This document shows, piece by piece, positions 24,963 to 33,634 of a DNA stretch of 64,000 nucleotides (position 1 is the first letter of the stretch; each line of letters starts with the position of its first letter). The translations under genes were made by a program, and so were the position numbers. The notes under the pieces were generated by a model that was not told the origin of the DNA, did no database searches, and saw only the letters and a program-made list of their open reading frames with translations. Where the stretch lies: the NCBI RefSeq assembly GCF_003311635.1, contig NZ_QEXL01000008.1, positions 89,117 through 153,116 of the forward strand. The letters are read 5' to 3'. Origin of the DNA: Novacetimonas cocois. GTDB lineage: Bacteria; Pseudomonadota; Alphaproteobacteria; Acetobacterales; Acetobacteraceae.

Positions 24963-27305
24963 ATGCTGGAATATGACAGAAATATCCGGATGCGACCTGT
25001 CTTGAAACGACCTGTCCCCGCGCTGCCTGTCCTGTCGCGTCGTCATGTCTGGCTGTTGGCATGGGGGCTGGCGATCCTGGCGGTCCCTGTGCATGTTCAG
25101 GCGGCCACCGGAAACCCGCATCATGGCCGCCCGCGTCACCAGCGTCCGGCCGCGCCCGCGCGCCCCAAAGTGGAGGCCATCACGGTCAGTGCGCAGCGAC
25201 GTGATTTTTCCTATCCCGAGGCCCAGAATGTCCCTGACGCGGATACGCGACTGACGGCCGCCCGCCTGATCGAACGTGGCGTGGTCTCCCTGCGTGGGCT
25301 GGAGCGGGTGGCGCCGAACCTGACCATCCAGAGCATCAATGGAACGGCCTCGACCAATTTTTATCTGCGTGGCGTTGGTTTCAATGACTTCACGCAGAAC
25401 AATATGCCGACGGTCCTGTCCTATTTCGATGATGTGCCGTTCGCCTTTTCCACCATGACGGATGGGATGATGTTCGACATGGCGGGTGCGGAGGTGACGC
25501 CCGGCCCAGTGGGAACGCGCCATGGGCAGTCGGATACAGGCGGGGAAGTGCGCCTGCGTACCAATGATCCGACCGATACGTGGCATTATGGCGCCCGGCA
25601 GGACATCGCGTCGTATGCCCGCAGCCGGAGCGAGGCCTACGTTTCCGGACCGCTTGCGAAGGGGCTGAGCTTCCGCCTCGCGGGGCAGACACAGCAGGGT
25701 GGCGGCTGGCAGCGCGATCCCCTCAATGGGGATCATCTGGGGGATGCCAACCTATGGGCCCTGCGTGGCAAGCTGAAATGGACGCCCGACAGCCATACGA
25801 CCCTGATGATATCGGGTCATTTCACGCAGGACGACAACGAGGTCGTCAACGGCATCCCCGTCCACCAGCTTGTCGGCACCTCCGGCCTGCCGGTGGAAGG
25901 CTGGCAGCAGACCGAATGGTCCATGCGCGACGCGTTCGCACACCTGATCGGGCGCAAGACCGGCCTCAAACCCAGCGAGCATGATCAGTTCTGGGGCGCG
26001 GACGTTCATTTTTCCCATGATTTCGGGCTCGTGACCTTCTCGTCTATCAGCGCGTTCGAGACCGAGCGTGAGGGGGAATATACCGATCAGGACGGCACGG
26101 CCCTGGCGCAGGCCGATACCTATCGCACCATCGATGCGAACGCCTTTACACAGGAGGTGCGGCTTCAGTCATCGCATCCCCATGACAGGTTCCAGTGGAC
26201 GGTGGGCGCCTTTTACCAGCGCAGTCGCATGCAGCAGCGTTTCTTTTTCGATTATACCGATTACGTGCCACAACGCGGTTACATGATGGCGACCCATTTC
26301 GGCATGGATCAGGAAAGCACGTCGGAATTCGGGAACATCAGCTATCGCTTTCCCCATGGCGTCACCCTGTGGGCAGGGTTGCTGCATGAAATCGATGATC
26401 GTTCCATCTCCGGCCTTCAGTCGGTCATTTTCGGTGGAAGCCAGCAGGATTTCCATGGGGAGAGCACGGCCGCCGCGCAGTACGCGGGACAGGCGGGCGT
26501 GTCATGGCAGGCAGCCCAGCATGCGCTGGTCTATTTCAAGATCAGCAAGGGGTTCAAGCCCGGTGGCTTTACCGCCAACAATACCCAGGTCCAGGCGCAG
26601 CTTGATCCCTTCAGGCCGGAAACCGTGCTGACCTATGAACTTGGCCTGAAAAGCGATCCGTTCCCGAACAGGCTGCGTCTCAATGCGGCGGCATTTTATA
26701 ACGATTATCATAACCAGCAGATTGTCGGGACCGTTCTGATCCCCAATTATGGTCCTTTGAGTGAAATTACCAATGCCCCCAAATCCGAAAGCTGGGGATT
26801 TGAGGCGACGCTGGATATCCATCCGTTCGCGCATCTGTTCGTGACGCAGAATCTGGGCTGGCAGCGTGGTAATTTCCAGAACTTTCCCACCGTGAACCGT
26901 GCTGCGACCAATGCCTATTACGCGCAGCATGGCGTGTGGAAGGCCATAGATGACAATTTCGCCGGGGTTGATAATGGACAGCCCAAGCTGACGCTGAATG
27001 GCAATGCGGAATGGCGGCAGCCACTGGGACCGCATTATGGTCTGGATGTGGGGCCTGACTGGCTCTATCGCGACAGTCAGGCGATAACCCCCGGGGGAAC
27101 TGGTTTCTATCGTCTTCCGCCGTATTTCCTGCTGGGCGCGCATATGACGTTTCATCCCGCGTCCAGCCACTGGTCCGCGACCGTTTACGCCACCAACCTG
27201 CTGAACCGGCGTTATGCCGAAAGCGGAGGGATGGCGACCACGACATATTTCTATATTCCCGGGGCGCCGCGATTTGTGGGGGGACGTATTTCGTGTGATT
27301 TTTGA
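24963..27305 (+). CDS. TonB-dependent outer-membrane receptor
   Basis: A 780-residue TonB-dependent transporter. The signal peptide (LLAWGLAILAVPVHVQA) is followed by a TonB-box-like EAITVSAQ near residue 75, a plug domain with FYLRGVGFND and TPGPVGTRHGQSDTGGEVR, and a 22-strand-type barrel ending GRISCDF. Such proteins import siderophores, vitamins or glycans using TonB energy. An ATG at 24990 is an alternative start, since neither has a strong ribosome-binding site. No regulator or periplasmic partner lies next to it, so the ligand is unknown. It follows the EPS locus at 253 bp. Confidence 0.9.
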   Translation: MLEYDRNIRMRPVLKRPVPALPVLSRRHVWLLAWGLAILAVPVHVQAATGNPHHGRPRHQRPAAPARPKVEAITVSAQRRDFSYPEAQNVPDADTRLTAARLIERGVVSLRGLERVAPNLTIQSINGTASTNFYLRGVGFNDFTQNNMPTVLSYFDDVPFAFSTMTDGMMFDMAGAEVTPGPVGTRHGQSDTGGEVRLRTNDPTDTWHYGARQDIASYARSRSEAYVSGPLAKGLSFRLAGQTQQGGGWQRDPLNGDHLGDANLWALRGKLKWTPDSHTTLMISGHFTQDDNEVVNGIPVHQLVGTSGLPVEGWQQTEWSMRDAFAHLIGRKTGLKPSEHDQFWGADVHFSHDFGLVTFSSISAFETEREGEYTDQDGTALAQADTYRTIDANAFTQEVRLQSSHPHDRFQWTVGAFYQRSRMQQRFFFDYTDYVPQRGYMMATHFGMDQESTSEFGNISYRFPHGVTLWAGLLHEIDDRSISGLQSVIFGGSQQDFHGESTAAAQYAGQAGVSWQAAQHALVYFKISKGFKPGGFTANNTQVQAQLDPFRPETVLTYELGLKSDPFPNRLRLNAAAFYNDYHNQQIVGTVLIPNYGPLSEITNAPKSESWGFEATLDIHPFAHLFVTQNLGWQRGNFQNFPTVNRAATNAYYAQHGVWKAIDDNFAGVDNGQPKLTLNGNAEWRQPLGPHYGLDVGPDWLYRDSQAITPGGTGFYRLPPYFLLGAHMTFHPASSHWSATVYATNLLNRRYAESGGMATTTYFYIPGAPRFVGGRISCDF

Positions 27306-27472
27306 GGTCGCGATCTGTCACAAAAATGTGCGGCCTGTTGGGACTGCGTGGCTGCATGACCTGAAAACAATCATGTATGATACGGACAATTCATAAAAAG
27401 ACAGAATTCGGAATCTGCCCTTCCCATTACGAAAACAAGAAAAATGCACGCGTGGCGTGAAAGGGGAAACTC

Positions 27473-27862
27473 ATGAATGAAAACACGGCCGCTCCGTCAG
27501 GTGATCTGGCCATCCGTGTCGTGGCCATGCCCGCTGATACCAACCCGGCGGGAGATATTTTTGGCGGGTGGTTGATATCACAGATGGATATCGCCGCCAG
27601 CACCACGGCGGCCCTGCGGGCACGGGGACGGTGTGCCACGGTCGCGATTGACCGGGTTGTATTCCATCGTCCCGTATCGGTTGGTGACGAGGTCAGTATT
27701 TATACAAGCATCATAAAGGTTGGCCGTACCTCCATGACCATCGCGGTCGAGGCATGGCGGCGGGTGCGTCATACAAGCGAAATCCAGAAAGTGACAGAAG
27801 GACATTTCGTTTTTGTCGCCCTTGATGCGAACGGACGTCCGCGTTCGGTGCTGGATTCCTGA
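27473..27862 (+). CDS. Acyl-CoA thioesterase, hotdog fold (YciA-like)
   Basis: A 129-residue cytoplasmic hotdog-fold thioesterase hydrolysing acyl-CoA to free acid and CoA. The signature NPAGDIFGGWLISQMD (residues 24-39) contains the catalytic Asp and helix start of the YciA/BACH group, and IDRVVFHRPVSVGDEV is the second conserved strand. Length is that of YciA (about 132). AAAGGGG stands six bases before the ATG. It is monocistronic, converging on the FUSC gene across a palindromic repeat. Confidence 0.92.
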   Translation: MNENTAAPSGDLAIRVVAMPADTNPAGDIFGGWLISQMDIAASTTAALRARGRCATVAIDRVVFHRPVSVGDEVSIYTSIIKVGRTSMTIAVEAWRRVRHTSEIQKVTEGHFVFVALDANGRPRSVLDS

Positions 27863-27901
27863 AGGGATTGTCTGAAAACGACCCACTGGTAAAATTGACA
27901 A

Positions 27902-27976
27902 AAGTTTCCGGGTGCCGCCTTTTTTCAAACAGGCCGCGTTCTTTTGGCATTTTAAAAAAGCGTCGGCAGAAACTTC
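27902..27976. repeat. Palindromic terminator-like repeat, copy 1
   Basis: A 75-bp imperfect palindrome between the convergent thioesterase and FUSC genes. Its left part (TGCCGCCTTTTTTCAAA then GGCCGCGTTC) resembles the hairpin at 31401-31430. Its right end (AAAAAAGCGTCGGCAGAAAC) is nearly the reverse complement of its own left end, so the whole can fold as a long stem. It probably ends transcription in both directions and may belong to a dispersed family. Confidence 0.5.
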
Positions 27977-28008
27977 CCATGTAAACAGTGCATGGCGGGC
28001 ATTTTACA

Positions 28009-30045
28009 TCAGGTCGGAGCGTTTTCGGGGACGATGGCAGGATCGTTCAGCATCGCCGCCATTTCCTCAAGCGTTGGCGGAATGTCCGGGGATGTCGCGG
28101 CGATGTCCGACCATGCCATGCGCTGCCTGATCGTATCCCACCGTGATGATGGCGGCGGGCGCATATCGGACGGCGCGCAGGAACGTTCCATCCAGTTGAC
28201 ACTTGCTGCGCCCGCGATGTGACGCAGGGAAAGCAGGATCTGTCCCGTCATCTCCAGACGGGGGGACCTGCGCAGTCCTTCCAGCCTGCTTTGCTGATAA
28301 CGGATTTCGGCCCGCGTGCTGGCGGTGCCGGCCATGCGCCGGGCCTGTTCGATCCTGTCATGATCCGTGATTGGAAAGGTTGCTGCCATTATGGCGTAAC
28401 GGATATTGGCGATGAAGGCGTCGGCCACCTGTGTCGTGAGCGGAGGGGAACCGCGTTCCGGCCAGAGTAGCAGGCATCCCGCAAATCCGACCAGACTGCC
28501 GATGATATTGTCCAGCGAACGCGCCAGACCGACATCCCAGCCCATCGCGGGACTGACCAGATCCGTGACCAGCACGAACAACTGCGTCATGAACAGGACA
28601 AGCAGCGTGTAATTGACCGCCCTGAATGCGATGGTCGCCGCCGCAAGCGGGAAAATCGTCGCCAGTATCAGCCACACGGGAAATATGACGCCCATGATGG
28701 CGGCGGCCATTCCGCCGGCGATGCTGCCGATGACACGTTCGATCGTACGCGGCAGCGTGGCCGTCGCCTGTGGCTGCATGACCACGATTACAGCCATCAT
28801 GGCCCAGTAGGCATAGGGAAGGGCGAATTCCAGCGTAATGCCATAGGCGATCAGGACGGACACCGACAGGCGGGCGGAATGGCGCAGGACCACCTGCCAT
28901 CCATGCCATTTCGACGCGGAAGGCCGGGGACGGCTTTCCATGGGCAGGGGCGCGTGGCGTGGCGTGCCCCGGAGGGTCGCGATGAAATTCCCCAATGCCT
29001 CCGCGCAGATTAGCGCACCTGATCCGAAAAGGGTGCTTTCGCCCCCGGATGACGCACGAAGCCGTACAACCTGCTGTTCCAGCCTCCGGGTATCGGGAAG
29101 GGGCTGCATCATCATCCGGGCGGTGCGTTCCATCACGCTCCTGATGCGCCGGATGATCCGCCGCTGTTCCGGGGAGCGCGGGCGGGACAGGACCGCATGT
29201 TCAAAGGCGATGAGGACCACGAAAATCCGGTCGGCTGTTTCCAGCGCCGATAGCAAAAGGGCGCGCGTCTGGTCGCTGGCGGTATAGGGGGAGAGCGTTT
29301 CGATACGTCCCCGCGCCAGTTCGATGCGCATGCGGATTTCGCGTCGATAGGCGCCAGTGTCGCGCGGGACATTCTGCGTCCTGTCGGGAAAATCCGGACG
29401 TGGCATCATCAACTGACGTGCCATCCGTCCTTCCTCCCGGAAAATCGCGGCACATGCCTGACGCAGGGGGGCATCGGCATCGACCGGCCATGCGACAATG
29501 CATATAGCAAGCGCCCATCCCGACCCCAGCGCGAACAGCCCCGCGATTGCCAGCGCGCCATGTGGCGGCATGGGATAACATACCGCCACCACGGCAACGA
29601 TGGCCGCCAGCGCCCCGACCTGCGTCGCGATGGCACCGCGCATCCGCCCGACACCACAGGCGAATACGATTGCCCCCAGACATGGCGCGGCCACCATGGG
29701 GCCGTATCCCGCGGCCATGGACATGATGGCGGCAACGACCGTGCCGATCAGGCCAAACGCCAGCAGCGTGCGCAGCCTGACACGCAGCGGTCCCCCCGGA
29801 TCGACCAGGCATGTCCAGAATGCGGCAAAGGCGGACCATGCCATCAACGGCATGCCCAGCGCCATGGCAAGCGCCATCATGATCCCCACCGCCAGCGCGG
29901 CGCGCAATCCTTCGCGCAGGGCGATCTGTTCCGGCGCCAGGCTGATGGCCCGCGCGCCCAGCCAGTGCGTCAGGCTGCTCGGCATCAGACGCAGGAACGC
30001 AGCATGCAGACTGTCGTCCCTGCGTGGGCGAAATCCTGTCTTCAT
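28009..30045 (-). CDS. FUSC-family inner-membrane transporter-like protein
   Basis: A 678-residue protein of the fusaric-acid-resistance / YccS-AaeB type. It has two clusters of about five to six membrane helices, one at roughly residues 45-195 and one at roughly 405-545, each followed by a cytoplasmic helical region. Typical segments are ALREGLRAALAVGIMMALAM in the first cluster and YWAMMAVIVVMQPQATATLPRT in the second, the latter being the family's conserved loop. Relatives export aromatic acids, often with a membrane-fusion partner, but none is present here. The start lacks a clear ribosome-binding site. Confidence 0.88.
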   Translation of the reverse strand: MKTGFRPRRDDSLHAAFLRLMPSSLTHWLGARAISLAPEQIALREGLRAALAVGIMMALAMALGMPLMAWSAFAAFWTCLVDPGGPLRVRLRTLLAFGLIGTVVAAIMSMAAGYGPMVAAPCLGAIVFACGVGRMRGAIATQVGALAAIVAVVAVCYPMPPHGALAIAGLFALGSGWALAICIVAWPVDADAPLRQACAAIFREEGRMARQLMMPRPDFPDRTQNVPRDTGAYRREIRMRIELARGRIETLSPYTASDQTRALLLSALETADRIFVVLIAFEHAVLSRPRSPEQRRIIRRIRSVMERTARMMMQPLPDTRRLEQQVVRLRASSGGESTLFGSGALICAEALGNFIATLRGTPRHAPLPMESRPRPSASKWHGWQVVLRHSARLSVSVLIAYGITLEFALPYAYWAMMAVIVVMQPQATATLPRTIERVIGSIAGGMAAAIMGVIFPVWLILATIFPLAAATIAFRAVNYTLLVLFMTQLFVLVTDLVSPAMGWDVGLARSLDNIIGSLVGFAGCLLLWPERGSPPLTTQVADAFIANIRYAIMAATFPITDHDRIEQARRMAGTASTRAEIRYQQSRLEGLRRSPRLEMTGQILLSLRHIAGAASVNWMERSCAPSDMRPPPSSRWDTIRQRMAWSDIAATSPDIPPTLEEMAAMLNDPAIVPENAPT

Positions 30046-30424
30046 GGACTACCGGATGGATAAGGGTAAAAGATGCAGGCGGAAACTGGTCCTGTTCTTC
30101 ATGTTTTCCAGTTCTTTTCCCATATGTCCAGTAATGAAGGGACGATGCCATCGGATCATGCCGGGGGCATGTCATGCGAAGGATGGATATATACGATTGT
30201 CCTGATCGTTTCATGGAAAAAACATCCACCTGTCGCATCGCGCGGGTGGGGGGGGAAATATCCCTGCTGCCGGGATGGCGTGCGTGGGTAAAAGCACGGC
30301 TGCAATGGGCCTGCGCAGGTAAATTCCGGTGGAAAGGATATGGCGTATTATTGATGCATCGATGGGCGCGGACCATGGCCGCCTGCTGTTATGTTCTTTT
30401 CCCCACCGAAGATGGAGAACGCCG
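30046..30424. other. 379-bp intergenic region, promoters only
   Basis: This separates the divergent FUSC and hydroxyacid dehydrogenase genes. Short open frames occur, but none has a ribosome-binding site plus a plausible protein. Promoters for both genes are expected here; no operator stood out. Confidence 0.45.
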
Positions 30425-31354
30425 ATGAAACCAGATATCCTGTTGATGGAACGCATGATGCCCCGGATCGAAAAGGCACTGAACGATGCCTATACGGTGC
30501 ATTACCTTCCCGATGTTCCCGCGCTTCCGGCCATCGCGCCACGTATCCGCGCCGTGGTCACCGGCGGCGGGACCGGCGTTCCCCCCGATATCATGTCGGC
30601 CCTGCCCCAGCTGGGGCTGATTGCCATCAACGGGATCGGCACGGATGCGGTTGATCTCAACGTGGCGCGTCAACGCAATATCCATGTCACCACCACCCCG
30701 GGTGTCCTGACCGACGACGTGGCGGATATGGCGATTGCGCTGCTGCTGGCGGTCAGCAGGGGGATCGTCAAGGGCGATCGGTACGTGCGCGACGGGAAAT
30801 GGCCCCAGGGGGCATCAATCCCGCTGGGACATCGGGTGACGGGACGCGTCATGGGGATCGTGGGGATGGGGCATGTCGGCCGCGCGATCGCCCGCAGGGC
30901 GGAGGCCTTTGGCATGCGCGTTGCCTATAATGACGTGCGGGAAATGACGGATGTCGGGTTCACCTTCCACGCAGGTCTGGAGGACCTTGCCCGTTCGAGC
31001 GAGATTCTGGTGGTCGCGGCGGCAGGCGGCGCGGGATCGCGCGGGATCGTCAATGCCAAAGTGCTGGAGGCGCTGGGACCGGAGGGGACACTGATCAACG
31101 TGGCGCGCGGCAGCATCGTGGACGAGGACGCCCTGGTCACGGCCCTGCAGCAGGGACGGATAGGGGCCGCCGGGCTGGATGTCTTTGCCCATGAACCCGA
31201 TGTTCCGCCTGCCTTGCTGGGGATGGACAATGTGGTGCTTCAGCCCCATCGCGCCAGCGCCACGGTCGAGACACGGCTGGCGATGGGGGAGATGGTGCTG
31301 AAAAATGTCGCGGCCTTCTACGCCGGGGAAAAGCTGCTGTCGCCGGTCGTATAA
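30425..31354 (+). CDS. D-2-hydroxyacid dehydrogenase (glyoxylate/hydroxypyruvate reductase type)
   Basis: A 309-residue NAD(P)-dependent dehydrogenase of the D-isomer-specific family, reducing 2-oxoacids such as hydroxypyruvate or glyoxylate. The cofactor motif GIVGMGHVGRAIARRAEAFG lies near residue 142. The catalytic Arg and Glu regions are seen in INVARGSIVDEDAL and GLDVFAHEP, and the catalytic His in LQPHRASAT, where R-A replaces the usual I-G. A GTG upstream at 30329 keeps the frame open, but the ATG at 30425 has GGAG seven bases before it and matches the usual start. Monocistronic, ending at a strong hairpin. Confidence 0.9.
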   Translation: MKPDILLMERMMPRIEKALNDAYTVHYLPDVPALPAIAPRIRAVVTGGGTGVPPDIMSALPQLGLIAINGIGTDAVDLNVARQRNIHVTTTPGVLTDDVADMAIALLLAVSRGIVKGDRYVRDGKWPQGASIPLGHRVTGRVMGIVGMGHVGRAIARRAEAFGMRVAYNDVREMTDVGFTFHAGLEDLARSSEILVVAAAGGAGSRGIVNAKVLEALGPEGTLINVARGSIVDEDALVTALQQGRIGAAGLDVFAHEPDVPPALLGMDNVVLQPHRASATVETRLAMGEMVLKNVAAFYAGEKLLSPVV

Positions 31355-31400
31355 GGAAGCGCCTGAAATAAGATGACTGACAGGAAGTAATGAAATTTCT

Positions 31401-31430
31401 GGATGCCGCCTTTTTGAAAAAGGCGGCGTT
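31401..31430. terminator. Strong hairpin; palindromic repeat, copy 2
   Basis: GCCGCCTTTTT and AAAAAGGCGGC (31405-31415 and 31417-31427) pair perfectly around a single G, giving an A/T-flanked stem usable as a terminator on both strands between convergent genes. The flanking context (TTTCTGGATGCCGCC ... GGCGGCGTTC) resembles the repeat at 27902-27976. Confidence 0.75.
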
Positions 31431-31502
31431 CATGTAATTTTTGTGAAATATACTGAAGGAATCACCGTGAATGACTGTTTCAAATGGTCATCGGGATTAC
31501 AT

Positions 31503-32096
31503 TCAGGCGATGCCGCCATCCGATCTGACCAGCAAGGGGCCATCAGGAACATCCGCAGCCGCCATGGCCGGAAAGTTTTCGCGTGCCGGAAGGTTATAGT
31601 GCCACCATTCCGGTTCGTAAGGTTCCCAGCCTGTCGCGGTCATGATGCCCAGCAACAGGGCGCGGTTACGTATGGCATCGGGTGAAAGCCCGTTCAGCGC
31701 GGCATGGGCGGACAGCGGCGTCATGGCATCGAAATCCGTGCCCATCGGCAGATCGCGTCCCGTCGCGCGGTCGAACAGGGTCAGGTCAATCGCGATACCA
31801 CGCGGATGCGTGCCGCCAAGCGCGGGATCGGCCACAAAGGAGCTGTCCGATATCGCATCCCACAGGGTGGACTGTGCCTCCAGCGGCCGGAAGGCGTCGA
31901 ATACCCTGAACCCCAGACCGATGGCCCGCGCGCGGGCGAGGGCACGATGAAATGCGGCATGGGCCTCGATCCTGAGAAGGGCGACCCCACGGTCATATAT
32001 CGGGCGTCCCACGAAGTTGTTGCGGGAGGCATAGCGGATGTCGAGAATGACCTCCTCATTTTCATCAATGGGCAACAGCATTCGTGGCAGTCCCAT
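31503..32096 (-). CDS. ddpX: D-alanyl-D-alanine dipeptidase, VanX/DdpX family
   Basis: A 197-residue zinc dipeptidase that splits D-Ala-D-Ala, recycling or catabolising the peptidoglycan dipeptide. Zinc ligands are visible in GTHPRGIAIDLTL (His and Asp) and EWWHYN (His plus the catalytic Glu). The catalytic Arg lies in FDAFRP, and the N-terminal IRYASRNNFVG is a family signature. An ATG at 32081 with GGGA nine bases upstream may be the real start, as the longer one lacks a ribosome-binding site. No van-type regulators are present, so a housekeeping rather than resistance role is likely. Confidence 0.9.
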   Translation of the reverse strand: MGLPRMLLPIDENEEVILDIRYASRNNFVGRPIYDRGVALLRIEAHAAFHRALARARAIGLGFRVFDAFRPLEAQSTLWDAISDSSFVADPALGGTHPRGIAIDLTLFDRATGRDLPMGTDFDAMTPLSAHAALNGLSPDAIRNRALLLGIMTATGWEPYEPEWWHYNLPARENFPAMAAADVPDGPLLVRSDGGIA

Positions 32097-32131
32097 GCGG
32101 GGGAATAAGAGGGGAGGGGGGCGGAAAAACC

Positions 32132-32749
32132 CTATTTTATCCCCATTTCATCCTTCATCTTGCGTATTTCGACTTCTTTTTCATACTGCGCCATCCTGTC
32201 CTTGAGATGTGCGAACAGGATATTGTCGTCATGGATCACAAGCTTGCGCAGGCGCCAGAACTGCTCGGCGTCCATGATCAGCGTGCGTGATATGCCATCC
32301 AGCGCATCGACCTGAATATATTTCCGGTGGTTTTCCAGATCATCATAGGTCTCTTCGGCGAAGATGGGCACGAAGCACAGCTTTACCGTGCAGGAAATCG
32401 GCTTGTAGGGGAAAATGTGAAGGCCGTCGAAAACCTTGACGCGGCTGACATCGAACTTCTGATATTCCTTCAGTAGCCAGGCCTTTTCCTGTTCCGTCGC
32501 CATCTGGTCGAAATCCGTCAGATGCACGTCAAGGAAGATGCTCTGGTCGCGCACGACGGTCTGGTTCGCGGTGTCGAGCTGACTGGCATAGGCAGCTTCT
32601 TCCTGCGAATGTTTTATCAGGACATTATGCTTGGCGAAGTCCTTGTCACTGTGGTCCGACCAGAGGAAATATCCCCCCAGGGACAGCAGGGCGGCAAGAC
32701 CGATCACGCCCGCAGCGACCAGTAACAGGTTGCGCTTGATATACAACAA
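32132..32749 (-). CDS. Membrane-anchored protein of unknown function
   Basis: A 205-residue protein I do not recognise. It has a single N-terminal helix (LLLVAAGVIGLAALLSLGGYFLW, about residues 8-30, quoted only to locate it) and a periplasmic part of about 170 mostly polar residues. Two cysteines near residue 120 (ISCTVKLCF) could form a disulfide, and a charged, probably coiled-coil C-terminus ends in RKMKDEMGIK. It begins with TTG (TTG-TTG in tandem) after AGGGGA five bases upstream. It is 35 bp upstream of the dipeptidase gene on the same strand, so they may be cotranscribed. Confidence 0.72.
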   Translation of the reverse strand: MLYIKRNLLLVAAGVIGLAALLSLGGYFLWSDHSDKDFAKHNVLIKHSQEEAAYASQLDTANQTVVRDQSIFLDVHLTDFDQMATEQEKAWLLKEYQKFDVSRVKVFDGLHIFPYKPISCTVKLCFVPIFAEETYDDLENHRKYIQVDALDGISRTLIMDAEQFWRLRKLVIHDDNILFAHLKDRMAQYEKEVEIRKMKDEMGIK

Positions 32750-32935
32750 AATCCCCTATTGCGCACATTGCGTTACAACAGGGCGCATCGTATCCGTGAA
32801 CATGTCATGCAGGCAATCTGTATTCCTCATCGCCCCTGACGGGGCGCATTGCCTGCGCGTCATGCCACGATGGTCCAGATGGGGCGACATGTCCATGCAT
32901 GGCATTGCGGCGGCAGATGGGGTAACGACAGTGAC

Positions 32936-33607
32936 ATGAAGCGTTCGTCATCCTCCCCCAAGCCCCCGCGCGCAGGAAAGGGCGGACGGGACGGGACGGA
33001 CCGGGCGCGCGGGCGGCATGACCGGCGCGCGCTGCTGGTCCTGTCCGGCGCGGTTGCCGTACTGCTATGCGCGGCCGCGGCGTTCCGGGCCCTGATCGTT
33101 GAAAGACCGGCCGAGGCGGTCGGGGGGCCGTACGCCCTTGTCGATGATCATGGCCATCCGGTCACGGAACGGTCGTTTCAGGGGCATTATACGCTGCTGT
33201 ATTTTGGATATACCCATTGCCTTGATGTCTGTCCGCTGACGCTTGCGACCGTCACGGCGGCGTTGGACCGGCTGGGGGAACGTGGGCGGCAGGTCACGCC
33301 GGTTTTCATCTCCGTCGATCCGGTGCGCGATACCCCGGCACGGGTCCATGCCTATGTGGCGTCCTTTTCCCCCCGCATTGTCGGCCTGACCGGCGATCCG
33401 CAGGATATCCGCAGGGTGGCTGCGGAATTCCATGTCACGGTCCGTCCCCGCCAGATGACCGCCGCCACTGCCGGTAATTATCAGATTGATCACAGTTCGA
33501 TGCTGTTCCTGATGGATGGGACCAACCATCTGGTATCGATGTTTCCCGTTGATTCCAGCGCGGACGAGATTGCAACCCGGCTGCGCAACCTCCTGCCGGG
33601 CGGGTGA
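32936..33607 (+). CDS. SCO1/SenC family copper-binding thioredoxin-like protein
   Basis: A 223-residue anchored periplasmic protein of the SCO family, which delivers copper to the CuA site of haem-copper oxidases or acts as a thiol-redox protein. A basic N-terminus and one helix (ALLVLSGAVAVLLCAAAAF) precede the domain. The copper-binding motif is YTHCLDVCP (Cys-x3-Cys), and the third ligand His lies in QIDHSSMLFLMD. The frame is open from 32849, but the ATG at 32936 gives a normal anchor; its ribosome-binding site is weak. It converges on a TonB receptor gene 27 bp away. Confidence 0.9.
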   Translation: MKRSSSSPKPPRAGKGGRDGTDRARGRHDRRALLVLSGAVAVLLCAAAAFRALIVERPAEAVGGPYALVDDHGHPVTERSFQGHYTLLYFGYTHCLDVCPLTLATVTAALDRLGERGRQVTPVFISVDPVRDTPARVHAYVASFSPRIVGLTGDPQDIRRVAAEFHVTVRPRQMTAATAGNYQIDHSSMLFLMDGTNHLVSMFPVDSSADEIATRLRNLLPGG

Positions 33608-33634
33608 GCGGCAGGGTGGGGGATGGCCCGTGCC

